Origin: an uncultured Clostridia bacterium
GTDB taxonomy: Bacteria > Bacillota > Clostridia > Oscillospirales > Acutalibacteraceae
NCBI GenBank assembly: GCA_937912045.1
Contig: CALDPI010000283.1
Span: 1-7,159 of the forward strand
Length of the DNA: 7,159 bases
Reading direction: 5' to 3'
Of this stretch, positions 3,580 to 7,159 are shown piece by piece. Position 1 is the stretch's first letter, and every line of letters begins with the position of its first letter. Under the pieces are notes generated by a model. The model was not told the origin of the DNA and made no database searches. It saw only the letters and a program-made list of their open reading frames with translations. The position numbers were made by a program, and so were the translations under genes.

Positions 3580-5142
3580 TTGACCTTTGATTACAGTTTA
3601 CTTAAAAACGACGAGCGTGCGGTTTTCACCCTGCGCAAGTTATATAGTGATTATAACTACCGCCCTTTTAAGATGTCCAAATTTGAGGAATACGACCTTT
3701 ATTCCGAGAATAAAGATTTTCTCGTATCCGACGGGGTTATAACCTTTAACGACGTGGGAGGCAAGCTTTTGGCGCTCAAGCCCGACGTTACCCTTTCCAT
3801 CATTAAAAACTCCAAAGATGACGGCGAGCCGCAAAAGTTTTATTATAATGAAAACGTTTACCGCATTTCCGAAAGCTCGCACACTTATAAAGAAATTATG
3901 CAGACGGGTATTGAATGCATTGGCAACATAACCTCCGCCCAGGTTTTTGAGGTTACCTTCCTTGCGGCGCAAAGTCTTGCGCTTATATCCCCCGATTTTA
4001 TGCTGCATATTTCACACGTGGGGCTGCTTCGCGCTCTGCTTTGTGAATACGGCGTTAGCGACGAAAAGAAAAACGACGTTATCACGGCGATTGCGGAAAA
4101 GAACGCAGGCGCGCTTAAAAGTATTTGCGACGAGTGGCAGTTCGGTGTGCTGTGCAGACTTATTGAAAGCTATAAAAACGCTGATGCGGCTCTCGCCTCT
4201 TTGGCTGAGATCTCGGGCGGTGACGAAAGTAAAAACGCTTTATCCGTTCTTATGCAGACCTATGCGAAGCTCAAGGAAAAGGGCTATGAAAACAACGTGT
4301 TTATCGATTTCAGCACCGTCAGCACAGGCAGATATTACAGCGGCATTGTCTTTAAAGGATACATAAACGGCATTTCTTCCCGCGTGCTGTCGGGCGGTCA
4401 ATATGACGAGCTGATGAAGCGTATGGGCAGAAAGAGCAAGGCTGTGGGCTTTGCTGTGTATCTTGACACGCTGGAGCGCTTGGGCGAGGTGCCTGCCGCA
4501 GAGGCGCAGTTTATAAACGTGGCGCTGCCAAAGGGACGCCTTGGCGAAAAGGTTTATTCTATGTTTGAAAACGCAGGCTTTGAGTGCCCTGCAATTAAAG
4601 AAAACAACCGCAAGCTAATATTTGAAAACGCCGAAAAGGGTGTGCGGTATTTCTGGGTTAAGCCGTCTGACGTTGCTATATACGTTGAGCGCGGTGCAGC
4701 CGACATCGGTGTTGCCGGTAAGGATATTTTGCTTGAATATGAGCCCGACGTTTTCGAGCTTTTGGATTTGAACATTGGCAAATGCAGAATGGCTGTTGCC
4801 GCAAAGGATGATTTTTCTGACGACCAGAGCAAAACACTCCGCGTTGCAACAAAGTTTTCTAACATTGCCAAAAAGTATTACGCGCAGAAGTGCCGTGACA
4901 TTGACATTATACACCTCAACGGTTCTATCGAGATTGCACCGATTTTGGAGCTTTCGGACGTTATTGTGGATATTGTTGAAACGGGCAAAACCTTAAAGGA
5001 GAACAACCTTTCCCCGTTTGAGACGATTGTGCCGATAAGCGCACGTCTTATCTCAAATAAGGCATCCTACAGCTTTAAGGCTGAGAAAATTGAAAACATA
5101 AAACGAGAACTTTTGAAACAGGTGAAGCAAGACAATGATTAA
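3580..5142 (+). CDS. hisZG: HisZ-HisG fusion: ATP phosphoribosyltransferase regulatory and catalytic subunits in one chain
   Basis: A 520-residue protein joining two subunits that are usually separate. Residues 1 to about 305 are HisZ, a catalytically dead relative of histidyl-tRNA synthetase. Its landmarks are FTLRKLYSDY, KFEEYDLYSENKDFLVSD, LKPDVTLSIIKN (62-77, motif 2 region), QTGIECIG, VSTGRYYSGIVF in place of the synthetase RGLDYY block, and GGQYDELM...AVGFAVYLDTL (272-297, motif 3). Residues about 311-520 are the short-form catalytic HisG: INVALPKGRL (312-321), SDVAIYVERGAADIGVAGKD (363-382), LNIGKCRMAVA (397-407) and the PRPP-binding DIVETGKTLKENNL (464-477). It catalyses ATP + PRPP to phosphoribosyl-ATP, the committed and feedback-inhibited step of histidine synthesis. 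There is no Met at the HisG start, only a short AAEAQ linker, so this is a true translational fusion. The HisZ part stops right after the synthetase core and appears to lack the C-terminal extension of longer HisZ proteins. It starts at TTG 2 nt after yerC and overlaps hisD by 8 nt. Confidence 0.93.
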   Translation: MTFDYSLLKNDERAVFTLRKLYSDYNYRPFKMSKFEEYDLYSENKDFLVSDGVITFNDVGGKLLALKPDVTLSIIKNSKDDGEPQKFYYNENVYRISESSHTYKEIMQTGIECIGNITSAQVFEVTFLAAQSLALISPDFMLHISHVGLLRALLCEYGVSDEKKNDVITAIAEKNAGALKSICDEWQFGVLCRLIESYKNADAALASLAEISGGDESKNALSVLMQTYAKLKEKGYENNVFIDFSTVSTGRYYSGIVFKGYINGISSRVLSGGQYDELMKRMGRKSKAVGFAVYLDTLERLGEVPAAEAQFINVALPKGRLGEKVYSMFENAGFECPAIKENNRKLIFENAEKGVRYFWVKPSDVAIYVERGAADIGVAGKDILLEYEPDVFELLDLNIGKCRMAVAAKDDFSDDQSKTLRVATKFSNIAKKYYAQKCRDIDIIHLNGSIEIAPILELSDVIVDIVETGKTLKENNLSPFETIVPISARLISNKASYSFKAEKIENIKRELLKQVKQDND

Positions 5143-6415
5143 GATTATGAAATACGGCGAGCTTTCCGCCGATGAGATTTTTGCAAGAGAAACAAGCACC
5201 GCCGACGTTTCGGACGTTGTTGCCGAGATAATTGAAAACGTTAAAAACAACGGTGACAGGGCGCTTTTTGAATACTGCAAGAGGTTTGACAACGCGCTGC
5301 TCTCCTCTCTTGAGGTGACCGACGAAGAAATTGACGAGGCATTTTTATCCGTTCCGCCGCGTTTTATAAAAATATTAAAGGAAGCGGCAGAAAACATTAA
5401 GGCTTTTCACGAAAAGCAGGTGCGTAACAGCTTTATAATAAGCGAAAAGGACGGTGTTATCACAGGGCAGAAGGTCACACCGATTGAAAAGGTCGGTCTT
5501 TACGTTCCCGGTGGCACGGCGGCATACCCCTCCACCGTTTTGATGGACAGCATTCCTGCGAAGCTTGCAGGCTGTAATGAAATTTGCATCACCACTCCCC
5601 CGTCGTTCGACGGCAAGGTAAACCCTGTTATTCTCGCGGCGGCGAAAATTGCCGGTGTTGACCGCATTTTCAAGGTTGGCGGTGCACAGGCTGTTGCGGC
5701 GCTCGCCTACGGCACAGAGAGCATACCCAAGGTTGACAAGATTGTGGGACCGGGCAATGCCTTTGTTGCAGAAGCTAAAAGACAGGTTTTCGGCAGAGTT
5801 TCCATTGATATGATTGCAGGGCCGAGCGAAATTCTGGTTATTGCTGACGGCGGCTCTAATCCGAAGTTTGTTGCCGCCGACCTTTTATCACAGGCTGAGC
5901 ACGACAAAAATGCAAGCGCGGTGCTTGTAACCGATAATATGGTGCTTGCAATGCAGGGGCGCGACGAGATTGAAAAGCAGTTAAAAACGCTTCCTCGCGA
6001 GGATATTGCACGCGTGTCCATTGACAAAAACGGAAAAATTATTGTTGCCAAAAACATTACAGACGTTATTGCTGTTGCCAACGAGATTGCACCTGAGCAT
6101 CTTGAGCTTTGCGTTGACAACCCGTTTGATTACCTTGACAAAATTAAAAATGCGGGTAGTATATTTATGGGACGCTACTGTCCTGAGGCCTTGGGCGACT
6201 ATTTTGCAGGACCCAACCACACGCTTCCCACGTCGGGTACGGCGAGATTTTCGAGTCCCCTGTCTGTTGACGATTTTGTGAAAAAATCGCAATACACCTA
6301 TTACACAAAGGACGCTCTTAAAAAGGTGGCCGACAATGTTGCCTATTTTGCGGAGCAAGAGGGACTTTCGGCGCACGCTAAAAGCGCTACTATCAGATTT
6401 GAGGATGAAAAATAA
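5135..6415 (+). CDS. hisD: Histidinol dehydrogenase
   Basis: A 426-residue zinc enzyme of full normal length (family about 430). It catalyses the last two steps of histidine synthesis: L-histidinol to L-histidinal to L-histidine with two NAD+. Visible landmarks are YVPGGTAAYPSTVLM (123-137), the GGAQAVAALAYGT and IVGPGNAFVAEAKR NAD-binding region (182-216), and IAGPSEILVIAD (227-238). The zinc ligands are Gln253 and His256 (SQAEHD), Asp355 (GDYFAGPNH) and His414 (LSAHAK), and the catalytic pair is Glu321-His322 (APEHLEL). All expected active-site residues are present, so it should be functional. ATG 5135 overlaps the end of hisZG by 8 nt and is preceded at 9 nt by AGGTGA (5120-5125), indicating translational coupling. 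A second in-frame ATG at 5147 lacks such a site. The stop overlaps the hisC start by one base. Confidence 0.97.
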   Translation: MIKIMKYGELSADEIFARETSTADVSDVVAEIIENVKNNGDRALFEYCKRFDNALLSSLEVTDEEIDEAFLSVPPRFIKILKEAAENIKAFHEKQVRNSFIISEKDGVITGQKVTPIEKVGLYVPGGTAAYPSTVLMDSIPAKLAGCNEICITTPPSFDGKVNPVILAAAKIAGVDRIFKVGGAQAVAALAYGTESIPKVDKIVGPGNAFVAEAKRQVFGRVSIDMIAGPSEILVIADGGSNPKFVAADLLSQAEHDKNASAVLVTDNMVLAMQGRDEIEKQLKTLPREDIARVSIDKNGKIIVAKNITDVIAVANEIAPEHLELCVDNPFDYLDKIKNAGSIFMGRYCPEALGDYFAGPNHTLPTSGTARFSSPLSVDDFVKKSQYTYYTKDALKKVADNVAYFAEQEGLSAHAKSATIRFEDEK

Positions 6416-7159
6416 TGAGCAGATTTTTAAACGGGCGACTTGCCTCTCTTGAGGCATACACCCCGGGCGAACAGCCGCAGGACAAGGCATATATTAAGCT
6501 CAACACCAACGAGTCACCTTATGCGCCCTCAAGACGCGTTTTATCGGCGGTTAACTCTAAGGCTGCCAAGATACTCCGTCTTTACTGTGACCCCGAATGC
6601 AAGGTGTTGAGGCGCGAGCTTGCCGAACTTTACGGTGTTAGGGCTGAGAACGTCTTTCTTTCCAACGGCTCGGACGACATTCTCAACTTTGCTTTTATGG
6701 CATATGGCGAGCTGGGCGCTATGTTCCCCGACATTACATATGGCTTTTACAAGGTTTTTGCTGAGCTTCACGGGGTGGAAACCGAGATTATACCGCTGTG
6801 TGATGATTTTTCCATCGACACGAAGGCTTTTTTGGGTAAAAACAAACTCGTTGTAATTGCCAATCCGAATGCGCCGACGGGAATGGCGCTTTCGCTTTAT
6901 GAGATTGAAGAAATTGTCAAGTCCAATCCCGACGGTGTTGTGCTGATTGATGAGGCCTACGTTGATTTTGGCGGGGAAAGCTGTGTTCGGCTTACTGAAA
7001 AATATGATAACCTGCTCTGCGTTGGCACGTTTTCAAAATCACGCAGTATGGCTGGTGCCAGACTTGGTTTTGCAATAGGTAATAAGTCACTTATAGCAGA
7101 CCTTAATACAATAAGATACTCGACTAATCCATATAACGTAAACCGTATGACCGATGCGG
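6415..7159 (+). CDS. hisC: Histidinol-phosphate aminotransferase, 3'-truncated by the window edge
   Basis: The first 248 codons of a PLP-dependent fold-type I aminotransferase. It transfers the amino group of glutamate to imidazole-acetol phosphate to make L-histidinol phosphate, supplying (after a phosphatase not seen here) the substrate of HisD. Landmarks are the LNTNESPYAPS block (29-39), LSNGSDDIL (82-90, PLP phosphate cup), ANPNAPTG (149-156), LIDEAYVDF with the cofactor-pairing Asp179 and Tyr182, and TFSKSRSMAGARLGF (205-219) with the Schiff-base Lys208 and Arg216. ATG 6415 shares its A with the hisD stop (TAATG) and has GAGGAT at 6401-6406, 8 nt upstream. Family members are about 350 residues long, so roughly the last 100 are outside the window. 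The frame stays open to the last base. Confidence 0.94.
   Translation, partial: MSRFLNGRLASLEAYTPGEQPQDKAYIKLNTNESPYAPSRRVLSAVNSKAAKILRLYCDPECKVLRRELAELYGVRAENVFLSNGSDDILNFAFMAYGELGAMFPDITYGFYKVFAELHGVETEIIPLCDDFSIDTKAFLGKNKLVVIANPNAPTGMALSLYEIEEIVKSNPDGVVLIDEAYVDFGGESCVRLTEKYDNLLCVGTFSKSRSMAGARLGFAIGNKSLIADLNTIRYSTNPYNVNRMTDA

Noticed and set aside
5707..6490. Long minus-strand open frames (up to 169 codons) inside hisD and the hisC start
   Set aside because: They are antisense shadows of strongly conserved coding sequence; their translations resemble no family and the plus-strand genes have intact active sites.

Overview
The window looks like chromosomal DNA from a low-to-moderate GC Firmicute of class Clostridia, probably a gut-type Oscillospiraceae/Ruminococcaceae relative. 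The evidence is the sigma-A style promoters, strong Shine-Dalgarno sites (including the GGTGA variety), a DegV fatty-acid-binding protein, a YerC/TrpR-like regulator, an Amidase_6-type secreted protein, and a HisZ/short-form HisG histidine pathway. The lineage is inferred from gene families and not proven. I see no tRNA, rRNA, CRISPR array, insertion sequence or phage gene.

Layout. Bases 2-424 hold the 3' end of a plus-strand ORF whose second half is plainly the C-terminus of a citrate synthase. Its first ~40 codons instead resemble the heparinase II/III fold, so this is either a chimeric gene or an assembly join. A good intrinsic terminator (451-482) and a repeat-rich leader precede degV (596-1462). 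A perfect 15-bp hairpin (1471-1505) then serves as a shared terminator for degV and for a convergent minus-strand pair. That pair is a putative secreted amidase (2764-2099) followed by a small lipoprotein (2083-1523). It is translationally coupled and driven by an exact-consensus promoter (TTGACA-N17-TATAAT) with a leader of about 130 nt.

Bases 2765-3292 contain no full-size gene but are not empty. They hold the amidase leader and promoter, a palindrome beside its -35 box, and an AT-rich stretch. They also hold a compact GC-rich block (about 3125-3189) that folds into a long hairpin ending in a T-run and is preceded by a possible promoter: a candidate small RNA or attenuator. Just downstream is a clear sigma-A promoter for the histidine operon.

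The right half is a tightly packed plus-strand operon: yerC (3293-3577), a fused hisZ-hisG (3580-5142), hisD (5135-6415) and hisC (6415 to the window edge). Gaps or overlaps between genes are 2 nt, 8 nt overlap and 1 nt overlap. HisZG would catalyse the first committed step (ATP + PRPP), HisC the aminotransferase step and HisD the final two oxidations to histidine. YerC, a DNA-binding protein of the TrpR superfamily and the first gene of the operon, is the obvious candidate regulator. The single-chain HisZ-HisG, the structured RNA before the operon, and the chimeric ORF at the left edge are the items most worth a second look.
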